A DNA stretch of 64,000 nucleotides from Crotalaria pallida (taxonomy: Eukaryota > Streptophyta > Magnoliopsida > Fabales > Fabaceae). Below the pieces are notes generated by a model that was not told where the DNA came from, did no database searches, and saw nothing but the letters and a program-made list of their open reading frames with translations. This document shows, piece by piece, positions 12,181-24,706 of this stretch. Made by a program: the position numbers and the translations under genes. Positions within the stretch are counted from its first letter, which is position 1. Every line of letters starts with the position of its first letter. The DNA is taken from NCBI GenBank assembly GCA_037953625.1, contig CM075656.1, positions 84,897,001 to 84,961,000 of the forward strand, in the 5' to 3' direction.

Positions 12181-12790
12181 CCAAAGTCCTAGACTGGGTA
12201 AGTAGTTTCATTCCTTCCCAAAACAAAGTTTGCAAGCATGGCTAGTGACACTATACCTCCATGAACACATACCATTCGTATGGGCGGTGCTGAAGACCGT
12301 AAATCAGTTGGCTCAAGTTTTAAGATGTTTCAGCGCATAAGAATGCTTGGCCAATATGTGGAGCATGCTTTGAGGTTGAATATAGTCTTCATGTTGTTCC
12401 TAGACGTTGTCATTTATCATAATCACTTAACATGCTTTGAAAACTTCTCCTTGACAAGAAAAGTGTGTATGCTCATCCAAGAATTGTTTATGCCTTTTAA
12501 TTTCAATTACTAAATAATTCTTTTTCGGTAGAGTACATGTCTTAAAAATGATTTAACAAATTAGTCATTAGTCAAACAAATATGTTTGGATATATAATTG
12601 TGAAACCATTGTCAGTTTTTTTTTCTTCTATGATAGTGGGATTTTCTTAATCTCAACTTTTATAAAATTGAGAATAAGAGGTTAAAAACAGTTTTGCATT
12701 GAAAAACTAAATATTTAATAATTAAAAAGTAGTAAATGGAATTCTAATGACTTTTTCTTACTTTTTAAAACAGTAATTAGCTTTTTATTA

Positions 12791-12911
12791 GGTTCGATCC
12801 TCTGTTTTAAAAAGTGCATTATCACATTAATAATGTGATAATGCACTTTTATTATTTAATAATTAAAAATTAATTAGAGATGCAGGGGATGAAAGTGCAT
12901 TATCACATTAT
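12791..12911. repeat. Perfect 20-bp hairpin plus tRNA-derived scraps beside the tRNA gene
   Basis: The arms 12810-12829 and 12831-12850 (AAAAGTGCATTATCACATTA and its exact complement) are separated by one base. A third copy of most of the arm lies at about 12892-12909. The block is flanked by pieces of the neighbouring tRNA: a T-arm piece, GGTTCGATCC, at 12791-12800 in forward orientation, and GAGATGCAGGGGAT at about 12875-12888 in the same orientation as the tRNA gene. A foldback insertion or local rearrangement involving the tRNA 3' half is likely. Confidence 0.7.
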
Positions 12912-12979
12912 TAAAGATGTTTTTAACACATAATTAGCTTGAAAGAGTTACACATATTTTTTGTTCAAAAATACAAAAT

Positions 12980-13052
12980 TGGAGATGCAGGGGATCGAAC
13001 CCTGTACCTCCCGCATGCAAAGCGGGCGCTCTACCATTTGAGCTACATCCCC
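12980..13052 (-). tRNA. tRNA-Ala (anticodon TGC)
   Basis: The minus strand folds as a complete 73-nt cloverleaf including the discriminator A. The acceptor stem is GGGGATG/CATCTCC with one G-T pair. The D arm is GCTC-AAATGGTA-GAGC. The anticodon arm is CCCGC-TTTGCAT-GCGGG with anticodon TGC. The T arm is CAGGG-TTCGATC-CCCTG. Both internal promoter boxes are intact and a TTTT run follows directly downstream, a normal Pol III stop. No intron and no encoded CCA, as expected for a nuclear plant tRNA gene. Confidence 0.97.
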
Positions 13053-13519
13053 TTGACAAATGTTGGAATGAAAATAAAAGATTTTATCTTAAAAACAAAT
13101 TTAAATTAAAAAAAAAAATCAATCTAGAAAAATTGAACAATATGTAATATGTAATAAAAAAGTTATATCGAATTCATGTTTTCTTCTTGGAAGATTTGAA
13201 AACTTGCAAAATGAGGCATTAATTGATGAAGGAAATACTAAAAAGTGAAATAACAAAGTTTGAACAATGAAAATCACTCTATTTTTGAATTAATTTTTGG
13301 AGAAGGCTAACAATTGTCACGGGTCATTATTTAAGGATTCACAACCTAAAAATTTTATATTGAAAAATGATGTATTTAATATCTTAAAAATTTTAAAGTT
13401 ACATTTTTAATGCCAAGTTTTTACTTCTTAATCCTTAACAAATGTTCAAGTTGTATATATAGTCCCTCCTTAATATTGTTCTCAAACCAAGGTTAAGAAA
13501 ACCCAAGCTAATATTCTTT

Positions 13520-13789
13520 CCAAACCTATGATGTATAAAGCTCTTTTGAAATTTTTATTTTGGTCCTATTTATAAGATTTAATTTCAATTTCCAACAGTG
13601 TGTAATTACTCCTTTCTATAAACGTCTTTATTTACTCAACACTTTTTAGAATCTCAAATAATAATTATAGGGGTAGTTTGAGAAAAGTATATCAAATTTT
13701 CACTATTCCAATACCACTAACAAATTTAACCATATTCCTTGGTGAAAGTGAAAAATCCTAAAAGGTTCTTATAAATAGGTCCGGAGGGA
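13520..13789 (+). mobile_element. Degenerate Stowaway-like MITE
   Basis: The right end AGGTCCGGAGGGAG is followed by TA. The interior (AACACTTTTTAGAATCTCAA, ATATCAAATTTTCAC) matches the better-preserved family members at 24435 and 25475. The left end is eroded, so its border is approximate. Confidence 0.5.
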
Positions 13790-13883
13790 GTATATAGTCT
13801 CTCATGTTCTTGATATAAGCCTCTCTCGATAAAATGTATGAGAATTTAAAAAAATTACTTAATATTGTTAATAACAGTTGATA

Positions 13884-13890
<7 letters not shown>

Positions 13891-13916
<26 letters not shown>
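13891..13916. repeat. AT dinucleotide microsatellite
   Basis: A pure AT tract in AT-rich intergenic DNA. Confidence 0.9.
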
Positions 13917-15290
13917 TTTAAAATTATCATTATAATTATTATTAAAATTCATTAATGATCCTATAAATGTTTTAAATTAGAAAAGAAAGTTCCAAGATGT
14001 AGAACATGATACATCCCAACCATAAGCAACGACGCATTTCGTTTTTAAAAAAGGGAAGAACAACATTTAATCTCTTCTCTTTTTAAATTATTATTATGTT
14101 TTTAATAATATTGAATTTACTATTTTAATTTATTGCTAAATTATTTAATGGCTAGATTTTTTATCCATTTCCTTAAGAAATGGAGATAAACTTGACAAAT
14201 CGTATAAACGCTTTGAAAGCAGTCTCATTTTAGTACTTTGTATCTTTCTCTTTCTCATCGGTTGTGCTTGAATGAGCTACAAGTTAGCCAAAAATCTCTT
14301 CAACCACATTGATGGCTATCCCATTAAATGACTAGTTGTTAGTTGTCACAATTAGATGATCAAACCATATGACTATGCAATACTTGTATTAATAATAGAT
14401 AACAGATATACATCAATAAGATCTACTATAAACTAGGACATATCCCAAATTTAGAATCCTAAATAGGGATGAGTTGCCACCTTATTATGATGTATCATCC
14501 TACAACAAATGATATAGGCAGTTGAGATTGATATGTAATAATAATAATTTGGTAAATCATATTTATCATGGATTGGCAATAACATAGTTATCGGGTTCTC
14601 TTACTAACTCTGCTCCGTAGATTCACTTTAATAAAAGTCTTGTGATAATAATATTTAAATTGACAAATCACACACCTAAATAAACAACGTATCCATACTA
14701 ATGTCACACGTACTCGGTAACTATGGTCCATAGAGGAAAGTGTTATTTTTTGTATTTGACAACCCTATATATGGTTGCCATTCACTGTCATCACCACCTC
14801 AAACCTCTAGTTCCCTCAAGCTCAAAATAGCATGCATATAGCTAATTCTACTCCCAACCAGATTTAGCAATCTATATTATAGGATGCTCCTTTGTTTTCA
14901 ATGGTCACAGAAAGGTAAATAGGAGTTGGACTTAAAAGGAACATACATTTTCCTCTTGGTTCTTTTTGAGTTTCAGCACCTTTGCTTTGCATATTCATTC
15001 ATCAGGGTTGTTCTATTTGATCAAGTAAAAGAAGAACTCTTTCAGGCTTTCATATTTGTTGCATTGCATTGCCTTTCTTGTAAATATCAAACATTAAGGT
15101 AAACATCATTTTAGTCCTTTTAAGTTAAGCTTTGCATGTCTAATACATTATATGTAAAAAATGTTGTGCAAAAAACATGTGTTTCAAAGCATAAAATATT
15201 TTGTTCCATAGTTTCATATAAAAAAAAAATTAGTTATCTTGCTTATTGCAATTTATCTTGCAGATTAAGGTTTGCAATAAGAAGGAAGGA
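13917..15290. other. Intergenic and 5' region of the WEB-family gene
   Basis: No protein-coding segment is seen before 15295. A TATA-like TATATATGG occurs at about 14766. A likely 5'-UTR intron runs from the GTAAAC donor near 15100 to the TTGCAG acceptor at 15263, just ahead of the start codon. The transcription start was not fixed. Confidence 0.4.
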
Positions 15291-15294
15291 TATA

Positions 15295-17555
15295 ATGAGT
15301 TTCAGAATCAGAGATCAGCCAAAGGAACTAGGTTCTCCAAGGGAGATAGGAGAGATTGACACAAGGGCGCCGTTCCAATCCGTCAAAGCTGCTGTTAGTT
15401 TATTTGGTGAAGTAGCTATCTCCAAGGAAAGACGTTCAAGTTCTATCAAGAGAAGATCATCAGAGGTAAATATCAAATTTAGCTTTTGTTAAGAAAATTC
15501 CTAGGATCAGAATTCAGGACATAGTTTGAGAAAATTCCCATATTTTATAGATATGATTGTCAGTTAGACCCTTATAAATTATAATGAATACATGACTCAT
15601 GGCAAGGCATACACAACTTGAGGATATTTCAACAATGCAACTCACACAGATTTGCTCACACATATATCATGTCTTATCTGCGCACTTTCTACATTACTTT
15701 TGGATATCTCATTTTTTGCACACCAAAACTTTGATGCTGTAATGAACATTTTCCAAGGAGACTTTCTTGTTTGTATTAAGTAGTAAAGATTTGGCAGGAG
15801 AAGCATGACCCCCCAGCCAAGTCGCAATTAAGAAAGGACCGCGCAAGATGCTCGCTCTAGTAGTTTATAAGTGCTTTGTTTGCATGCTTTTTGGATTTAA
15901 CAAGGGTTATTTTTTATTTTTATTTTCTGTCTAGTTGTGTTCTAGAATTGTTTAACTTTTGTAATTTGCAGAATGTACTGGAAAAGGAGACGCAGCTTCT
16001 CTTGGCCCAAAGAGAATTAAACAAGATAAAGAAGCGGCTGGAAAGTTCTGAGACTACAAAAGCTAAAGCACTTACTGAGCTTGATAAGGCCAATGTGACA
16101 CTTAATGAATTGACAAAAAAGCTCAACAGTGTGAGGGAATCTAAGCAATCAGCATTGGAAGCGGCTGAAGTAGTGAAGAACCAGGGGAAAGAACTTGAGA
16201 AGGCACTATCCCAAAGAGCCATAGGATATCAAGCTTGGAAACAAGAACTGGAGCATGCAAGAAAGGAGTACACAACAACTGTAACCGAACTCGATGCTTC
16301 GAAGCAAGAACTTAACAAGATCAGGCAGGATTTTGATGCAGCTTTGGATTCAAAATTGGCTGCATTCCAGGCAGCAGGAGAAGCTCAGCGTTCAGCGAAA
16401 ATGAACTTAGAAAAGATCAGTGAAATCTCAAAGGAAATAGCAACCATGAAAGCATCAGTTGAACAAATGAAGCTTGCTTCTGAACAAGCTCAAGAAGAAC
16501 AGGCAAATGCCGTGAGAGATAGAGAAACACAACTAAGTTATTACTCAAGTGCCAAGGAAGAAGCACAGATGAAATTGGCAGAATTAAAGAATGAATATGA
16601 TCCTGAACTAACTCAAAATCTAGAGGCCAAACTTGCTGAAACAAGTGAAGAGATTCAGGTTCTTCAACAGAAGATGAAAGAAGAACATGCTGATGAGATG
16701 AATTCTGTGAGAATGATAACTTTAGAGATTAAAGAAGCCACAAAGACACTGCAAGAAGTTGCTGAAGAAGAAAGTTCACTGAGAAGCCTGGTGGATTCTC
16801 TTAGGACAGAATTAGAACAGGTGAAGAAAGAGCAAGAGGAAGCGAAGGAGAAAGAACAAGCTGTAGAAGCTCTTGCTGCAAACCTAACTGATGAAATACA
16901 AAGAAGCAAGGAAGGCGAGGCCGAGGCAGGTTCTATGGAGGAAGCTGAAGAATTCCGTCATGAGACAAATTTGAAAATTGAGCAGCTATCATTGGAAACA
17001 GAAAATGCAAGAAGGGAAGCAGAAGAGATGAGAACAAAAGCTCAAGAGCTGAAGCAAGAAGCTGAACAAACCCGCGTTGTGGCTGTCGAGTTAGAGGAAA
17101 AACTAGAGCTTGCACTGAAACAAGTTGAAGAAGCAAAAGCAGAAGAAAAAAGAGCTATTGAAGAGATGAAGATTTTGAATGAGATGCAAGGGAGAGTCTC
17201 CGATGCTGAGGCCAATGGTAAGATTGCTTTGACGGTTGAAGAGTTTGCGGCTCTGAGTGAAAAGATAAAGGAATCAGAAGATATGATTGAAAGGGCAGAA
17301 GCAGTTGCATTGACTCAGGTGGAAGCAATCAACACAAGGAAGAATGAAGTAGAAAAAAAGGTGGAAGCTAACTTGATAGCAATTGAAGAAATTAAGGCTG
17401 CAACAGATATGGCTCTCAAGAATGCAGAAATGGCGGATGCTGCAAAACTTGCAGTTGAAGGCGAGCTAAAGAGATGGCGTCAAGAAGAACAAAAGGTGGC
17501 GTCCAATTTAGATCACTCAGATAATTCTCCAAGACCAATCTCTTTGCGCAACTAA
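15295..17555 (+). CDS. WEB-family coiled-coil protein (DUF827), 584 aa, two exons
   Basis: Exons are 15295-15465 and 15972-17555, joining in frame at E57|N58 to 584 residues. The N-terminus contains the family signature GEIDTRAPFQSVKAAVSLFG, followed by a basic serine-rich stretch. From about residue 60 to 560 it is nearly continuous heptad coiled coil rich in E, K, A and Q (KETQLLLAQRELNKIKKRLE; ELDASKQELNKIRQDFDAAL; LAELKNEYDPELTQNLEAKL). It ends near GELKRWRQEEQK. WEB1/PMI2-type proteins act in cytoplasmic complexes that govern chloroplast photorelocation. This member looks closest to the At1g12150-like branch, whose role is less defined. The start is the first ATG before the conserved motif; an upstream in-frame ATG at 15136 lies in the presumed 5'-UTR intron. 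No transmembrane segment is seen. It converges with the SEC14-like gene. Confidence 0.9.
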
Positions 17556-19011
17556 AAATTAAATCAGAGACTCACAGACACAGATGGAATTATCGAAAGG
17601 AACAAAGGAGAGCATCTTGGTTGTTGCATGATCACTTGCATCAAAAGACATCTCTATGTTCTGATCTTTTCAAAAAAAAATTGTGCAAGTACAATTGCTT
17701 GTTGTCAACAACCTGGTTTCTTGGGTTGCTTATTTATCTTTAGAAGCTTCTAGTTTTTCTACATTTGAGGGAAATCATTTAGATATAGCAGTTCTTTAGG
17801 TTTCATTATGAACATGCATATAATGCTGAACAAGGTTGAATGAATGAAGTACAGGAAATGAAGCAGTATTTATTTGTTTCCCAAGAAAAAATTCGCCACA
17901 TTCTGCCTTTATATTTATAGCATAGATAACAGGTTCTTGTGTGTAACCATGTATATCATTATTCTGTAATACAACATTATCACAATAAATCAAATTCGGA
18001 TTCTCAGAAGGCATAACAGCAGCTCCAAGTCTTTATCTATATGATTATAAATTATCACTCTAGAAAGTTGGGAATAAAAAATTAACAGTTCAGGCATCAG
18101 TGTAATTTTTACATTGTATGACTGAATTTAAAAACGATTTCTAAACAAGCTTTGAATATAACAGATTACACAAAAGTCTGCGAAATAACATAACTCTTTT
18201 TTTTTTAAAGGTACTAAATCAACTTCAAATTTATTTTTGGACAAAATGTTGTCAAACATAATATTAATAATTAAATCACGCATCTAACTAAATAGAGGTA
18301 ATTCATGTGTTAGATTGAATTTAATAAAAGCTGGAGTGGTCCAAACCATAGACCCTAGCCTAAACATTCCATCTAATTGGTGCAGAAAGAAGTAACTTTA
18401 TTCATTGGTGCACGATTGAATTTTATATATGCCGGTGTAATTAGATACTAACCTATATTAGGACTTTTAGGGTGGAAATCAATTAAGACTGCACAAAAGT
18501 TTAGATATTTACATCCAAAGCTATTTGGAATATATCAAGAATTACAGATATTAAACAAATCTATTATTGTAATACGAAAATAAAAAGTTTTTCTTTTCAT
18601 AAATAAAATACCATATTTTTACTCTTAATTTCCAAGTCAAATACTTTGAAATAAACTAATATTATTTTCTATCTACTGAGAAAGGAAAGAAAAAATTGCA
18701 TGAGATCAAACTTTGAAAAGAAATACTATGGTAAAACATTATATTTCACATTTCACTCTTGCATTGTAGAGCAATGCAAAGCTAGGATCCGGTTTATGCT
18801 TACTAGTTACTACTACACTATTACCTGAATTTTTCAAGCTTAAAGAAACAAGGCTACTAAACTAGTTCTGATGGACCCTTGTTCTATATTGGTTTTGTTC
18901 ATATAGTTTAAGAGGATTTGCAGGATTGGCAAAAGATCACATGGCCAAGTCACCATTAGATAGCTTGTTAACTAATCATCACTGCAAATCCTGAATGCAA
19001 CTACAATATAA
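17556..19011. other. Intergenic region between convergent genes
   Basis: Contains the 3' flanks of the WEB-family gene and of the SEC14-like gene. It is AT-rich, and no coding segment, tRNA or clear transposon end was recognised. Confidence 0.4.
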
Positions 19012-22000
19012 TCAATCTTCAATGGCCATTGATTTAAAGGCCTTGTTGTAATCTGAGTCCCCACTGCTGCCCTTAAACTTGTGTATCTCTGACTCTATAG
19101 TCTTGGCAATCTCTTCTTCCTCAGCTGGAGGTTCAGGAAAATCTACATGAAATGATCCCTGCTTGATGGGTTCAACAGCTTCGCCAATTCTGGATTGCTC
19201 CTTGATGTAATTGTAGAGCTCTTGATGGAACGGATGATCCAAGGAATAGCAATTTTCACTTCCAGTCACTGAATGTTTGGATGATCCAGAGCCTTCATTT
19301 TTACAGAAATGCGGCAGCGATGCATAATCCATGATCTACGAGCCAAATTTTATTCGTTAAATACAATTGAACGTAAAAGGAGATAATAGGTAACCACAGA
19401 TTCAGCCATAAATTTTTTTCCTTTTTTTTTTTTTTAATAATCCACATGCTTATTAATAGAAACTACATAAAAAAGTGAATCAATTTTCAGAAACTATACA
19501 TGCACTTCCTAGAGAACATGTGCTACTACTACTTTTTATGAAAAAAGTGCAAATGCACAAATATGCCTTAGAAACACAAATTTCATGTGTGGGAAGTTCA
19601 TAGTTTTTTTTTTCTTGTAATAGTATCAAATGGTTTGCTATTATATGGACAGGTAACTCACTGTTAGATCTATATACCGAATAAATAAACCATTCTCTAG
19701 TATCATCCTTGTTCCCCCTTCTCCCTTACCGTGGAAATTGTTGTGAAATAACCCCGATGCGAAGAAAAAGGAAGGCGTTAAGAGACCTTAGTGGCCCAAC
19801 CCTAGACACTCTCTAGTTCAAAGACAGAGTAACAAGTTATTTCTACAGTGTCTTAATGGTAATGTACAGTGCATGTATGTGGTTGAAAGAAATGCAAGGA
19901 AATTTTTTGAAGGATAAGCATATGACACTAACTTATCTGGGACAGTTTCCAACTAGGCATCTCTGACAAAATATTTAAGGATAGCCAGCGCTTCTGCTTT
20001 CCTCATGTTTTTCCGTGATTTTCATTCTTTCTTGTTACATTTAAAAGTGGACAACATGTCCTAAGCCTTTGCACTTCTCACTTCTAATTTGAAATCATTA
20101 GATTAAACATGACTTCATGAGCATGCGCTGCCAACAGTTGACATCAAGCTAAGTGGGAAAACACTAAATTCTAATGTATATATCTCCACGACTCTACTGT
20201 TGGAACCATGTAGTCCAGTAGCTCTTGTGTCTTGTCCAAGAAATGAAAATAAAAAAAAGAACATCTTACCTTCAACAATTCATCTCGCCCAGAACCTTGT
20301 AAGACCTGCACTTTTCTTCTTGTCCTCTCTTGTAAAAGTGGCTTCACAACCTGTAATGCTAAGTCTTTAATTTTGTGCTGAGGATTCAATAGGTGCTCAC
20401 ACCAATGAACAAAATAGAAATATATGGAAAACCAAGTCACAAGGAATAACATCTTACCTTCCAACAAGCTGAAAATATATATGGGGCATTTACAATGTAA
20501 TAAGCATTTGTCTTCTCTGGGTAGTTCAGATCATCAATTGATGATATTATTGTTAATAACTGCATCAACACAAAAGACAACTCAATCATATATTGATAAT
20601 TTGATATATAACATTAAATAGCAAGGGAAAAATGTTGATGAAACTATGAAAGTTTTCTGTAATGTGTTTGCTCGAGAAGCAATAACACTAAAAGTTTTTT
20701 GAGTATGTCTACTAATTTCAGATATAATACACACGATTAAACATAAACTAGCATGATTCCTGTATTAACATCAAAATGTGTTATGAACACTATCAATTCA
20801 TTGGTAATCATGACTATACCATCTTCGCTGAACCAAGTAATTGTATTAGCGTGGTATAAAAAGTACCTTAATCTGATTCAGAGCTGATAGCTTCAGGCCA
20901 GTCATATCCAAAACCTTTATACAAGTAGTAATAGGTTGCCCGTGCTTCCTTGATGCAGAAGGCTACAGGTATATATCGGTCAAAACTCAACATAAGGAAA
21001 AAACCTAAAAATAGGTCAATCAAGCAGTAATAAATCTACTAATAGTAATACCCACCAAGATTACACGATCACGATATTCATTAATTTGAATGTGAGACTG
21101 CACATAATAATGAACCTGCAATCATGCAAACACACAATGTCATAAGATATAAGAACACGAGGCTTTAAGATTTTTTTGGCAAATGAGAGATTAGGGTTAT
21201 TTGGGAGCATCAAAGATAATGAGCAAGCTCTTTCTAAAAGAGTGTGGCTTCACAAACCCCAACTCTATACTAGGCTTTAAGATAAAGCAATGGATAGTTT
21301 CCACTTTCCAAACATAGCAAGTTCCTTTTTCTTCCTAACAAAATAAACTTACAGATGCTTTGTCAAATGTGCTAAGCCCAACACCAATTGCAAAGACAGG
21401 CAGACCCTGAAAGGGATGGGAGAGCAAAATTAAAATTAAAAAAAGAAAATAAAACAATAAAGTTGCACAATCTTCATTAGTTCATAAACACATGAAGATA
21501 TAGCATAATCTGCACATTTTGACAGGGAAAAACTTTCAAGCATGACTAAGGAAATATTAAGTTTGAGAATGAGCACCTCCTTTGAGTACCCTGACACCCC
21601 TATGAGTTGTGAATCGCGCACTGCTCTGTATAAATCAGCAGGGACAATTGGTCTCTAAAAATTATAACCACCAAAACTAAACAAGTAAGTCTTCATTGTC
21701 ATTTACAATAGATACACATATCAATAAGGCTTAGCCAATAAATATATAAAGGAGTTGCAACATAATCTAATAAAAGGGACCAAAATAATGTCATTCTCTG
21801 AATTACAGGCAAGCGCCTAAGTGAAAAAATATGAATAGCTAAAGGAAATGTTTAAACAATACTAATATACAAGGATCAGTTAGACGTAGACTTACGGTCA
21901 ATATGTTGTCAATCTCATTCTGTACTCTCCAGTTCAAACAGTCAACTAACTGAAACATAATACAGACATCATATTACAAATAAATCAGACATCATAATCA

Positions 22001-22987
22001 ATTGACAAGAATAAAAAAAACAAATCAGCATGTCATTCAACCAAAAAAAAAAAACAAAACACTTCCACCAAATATATATCTTACCATTTTATGTGCCTTA
22101 GAAGCATTCCACTCCCTTGCTTTTAGAAACCGAACTAAGTTTTCAGTAACAAAACCCTGATGAACATTCTGCGAAACAGCAAAATACAGGTATTAGATTT
22201 CCAAAAAGGGAAAATAAAGTTCTTTTTAGAGCAATTAATATATGAAATTTGCAGCCTTTGTGTAACAGAATGAAGCATTAATACCATTTGGTCTAATAGC
22301 ATAGTTAAATAAAGAAGTTGTTAAGTTAATGAAATAGAGTTGAAGAGAATTAAGCTAATAGTGCTACCATTATGCTCTTCAAATAAGTTGTGAGGTTAAA
22401 CAAATAGGAGTACTAATTTAAAGGTCTAATTACTTTCCAAAAAAAAAAAATTTAAAGGTCTAATTATATCATTGAAGCATGTTAATAAAGTTAAATTTAG
22501 AAGAAATGCCACATTGATTGAACTTTTGATACTTGAAAATTGAAATCAGATCTCAACAACACAACATTAATGAGAAATTTAGGATCATCCATTAAGATAA
22601 ATTCAGGGTTTTTTAACCAAAGTAATGGCACATTAAAAAAAGAAAAAAGAAAACCTAGATTAAAAAAGGGCAATTGACACAGCTGAGCAAAGCCAAAATT
22701 AGAAAAATCAGCTGAAGATTCCAGAATGTAAAAAAAAGCAAACCAGATCAGAGTAAAAAAAAAAAAGAGAGAAATAGAAAACTCACCTGAAAAGTTTTCT
22801 TCAATGGCTCCTCAACTAAAGACGCCACCATTCATGAGAAACAAAAAAAAATGCAAATAAAGTTAAGAAATTTACAATGAGGGTATGGCAAAAAAAGATG
22901 AAAATCAAAGAAGGGTATAATAAAGTTTGAACCTTGATCCATAAGAGCTTGAAGCTGCTTAAGGGCATCCTGAGAAACCACCCCCAT
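19012..22987 (-). CDS. SEC14-like phospholipid-transfer protein (CRAL-TRIO), 338 aa, eleven exons
   Basis: Exons on the minus strand, in coding order, are 22987-22933, 22815-22787, 22168-22085, 21949-21896, 21654-21577, 21406-21353, 21115-21056, 20962-20867, 20559-20458, 20350-20270 and 19335-19012. All joins keep frame and give 338 residues. The N-terminus MGVVSQDALKQLQALMDQVE leads into the CRAL-TRIO-N helices (LVRFLKAREWNASKAHKM). The lipid-binding CRAL-TRIO fold follows (GLPVFAIGVGLSTFDKAS; VLDMTGLKLSALNQIK; YYIVNAPYIFSACWKVVKPL). The C-terminal tail contains PIKQGSFHVDFPEP. SEC14 proteins exchange phosphatidylinositol and phosphatidylcholine and tune phosphoinositide signalling. No GOLD or nodulin domain is attached, so this is the short cytosolic-factor type. 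The 5'-UTR carries a CT repeat on the transcript strand. Confidence 0.93.
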
Positions 22988-23149
22988 TTGTTTCAAACAG
23001 TGAATAAAAAAAAGGAAACTCAGAAATTGGTTCAATGCTAATTTCACTGTGTTGTGTTGGTTGGTGAAGCTTCCTTCTTCCTTCACTGTTGTTGTTAATG
23101 TTATCACAACAAAAGGAAAATTTATGAAAGGCAAAGACTTTCCATTTGT

Positions 23150-23150
<1 letters not shown>

Positions 23151-23190
<40 letters not shown>
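23151..23190. repeat. GA/CT microsatellite in the SEC14-like 5' region
   Basis: A pure AG tract, read as CT on the transcript strand, about 165 bp upstream of the start codon. Such tracts are common in plant 5'-UTRs and core promoters. Confidence 0.9.
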
Positions 23191-23193
<3 letters not shown>

Positions 23194-23412
23194 GTGTGTG
23201 AATGAGACTGAAGAAGAGTAGTCTCTATATCTAAGCATGCTGGGCCCACCAACACGTCATCTCCACTACCACTCTAAAGTTAGTATATTTTACTATTATT
23301 ATTTTGAAAAAGGGTTTTCTTCGATCGAGGGTAAAGAAACTTAAAAAATATCATTTCTATTTCAAAATAATTGATTTTTAAAGTTATATATGACGTATAT
23401 TGAGAAATACTA

Positions 23413-23683
23413 CTACCTTTGTCCCTAATTATAAGGTCCTTTTGGAAAATTTTACTTTCATTAAGAAAGTTGAATAATTTAGTTAATTGTATTGGAAATG
23501 TGAATTTTTGATATGTATTTTCAAAATTACCCCTATTAATATTATTGGGAATCTAAAAAGTGTTAAATAAATAGGGGCGTTTGTGAAAAAAATAATTAAT
23601 GCTCATTAAAAATTGGTAAAGGGCCTTATAAATAAGGACAAAATAAAAGTGTTAAGAGGCCTTATAATTAGGAAAGGAGGAAA
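23413..23683 (-). mobile_element. Stowaway-like MITE, about 271 bp
   Basis: The terminal inverted repeats are CTACCTTTGTCCCTAATTATAAGG and its near complement CCTTATAATTAGGAAAGGAGG. The element is bounded by TA dinucleotides. The interior is the reverse complement of the element at 24435, so it belongs to the same family in opposite orientation. Confidence 0.75.
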
Positions 23684-23985
23684 TATATTTAATGACTTTT
23701 TTTTTTAAATTTATCGCTTTTGCTTATTACTTTTTTAGGGTAAAGGATAATGACCCAAAAATAAAAGTATTTCTTTACTATACTTACTTTTTTCAATGAA
23801 ATTCTCACATCATGTTTTTCATTTTTGGATTGAAGCAAGTAGTTTTTTAGAATTTAATAAATCTTGATTTACGAAAGTAGTAAAGAAAACTAATGATTAT
23901 GGAGAGAAAAATGATATATTATAATGAGAAAAATACAATTAATAATATTAAAAATCTAAATAATAATTACATTTCTTAAAGAGTA

Positions 23986-24280
23986 CTCCCTCCGATCTTT
24001 AATATAAGAGGTACTTAATCGTATTGCCCGAACCAAGGAAATTAGTTATTTTTATGAATTCTATGAGAATATATTGTAACATTACAATTTTACCCTCTCA
24101 ACTTTTCTTGGAAAATTCACTCTCATTAATGAATAACAAAAAACACATAAATAGTCAAAACATTTAATAAAGGCAAAAAAGAGAAAAAGCAATCAATGAT
24201 GCATAGGAAATATAAAACCTCTTATAATTAGGACCAAGAAAACCTTCTAGAATACCTCTTATATTAAGGACCGGAGGGAG
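23986..24280. mobile_element. Stowaway-like MITE, 295 bp, present in one duplicate only
   Basis: The termini are CTCCCTCCGATCTTTAATAT and, at the other end, ATATTAAGGACCGGAGGGAG. They are inverted repeats flanked by the dinucleotide TA. The site is not occupied in the second tandem unit (around 25279). There is no coding capacity. Confidence 0.9.
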
Positions 24281-24434
24281 TACTATTGTATTTATTTAAA
24301 ATAAGACATAAAAATAAAAACGTATGCAGTAATAGTAAAAAAAAAAACGTATGCAGTAATAACTAAGCAATTAAAAGCATTGATGATATTGACTTTGATT
24401 TTAATGCTCTACCATGTAATAATTATAATTATTA

Positions 24435-24706
24435 CTACCTCCGTCCCTAAATATAAAGTCATCTTGATACTTTTATTTTGTCTCTATTTATAGAGCCTCA
24501 TACCAATTTTCAATGATTATTAATTATTTTTTTCCACAAACACCCATATTTATTTAACACTTTTTTGATTCTCAATAACATTAATATGGGTAATTTTGAA
24601 ATTACATATCAAAAGTTCACATTTTCAATACAATTAACTAAATTATTTCACTTTCTTAATGGACGTGAAATCCCCAAAAATGCTTTATATTTAGGGACGG
24701 AAAGAG
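24435..24706 (+). mobile_element. Stowaway-like MITE, 272 bp
   Basis: The termini are CTACCTCCGTCCCTAAATAT and, inverted, ATATTTAGGGACGGAAAGAG, flanked by TA. It lies inside the first unit of the tandem duplication and has its counterpart at 25475, so it predates the duplication. Confidence 0.88.

Noticed and set aside
12791..12804. Second tRNA gene next to tRNA-Ala
   Set aside because: Only a T-arm-like piece is present; no acceptor, D or anticodon arms can be formed.
16417..17136. Several minus-strand open frames
   Set aside because: They are antisense shadows of the coiled-coil exon of the WEB-family gene.
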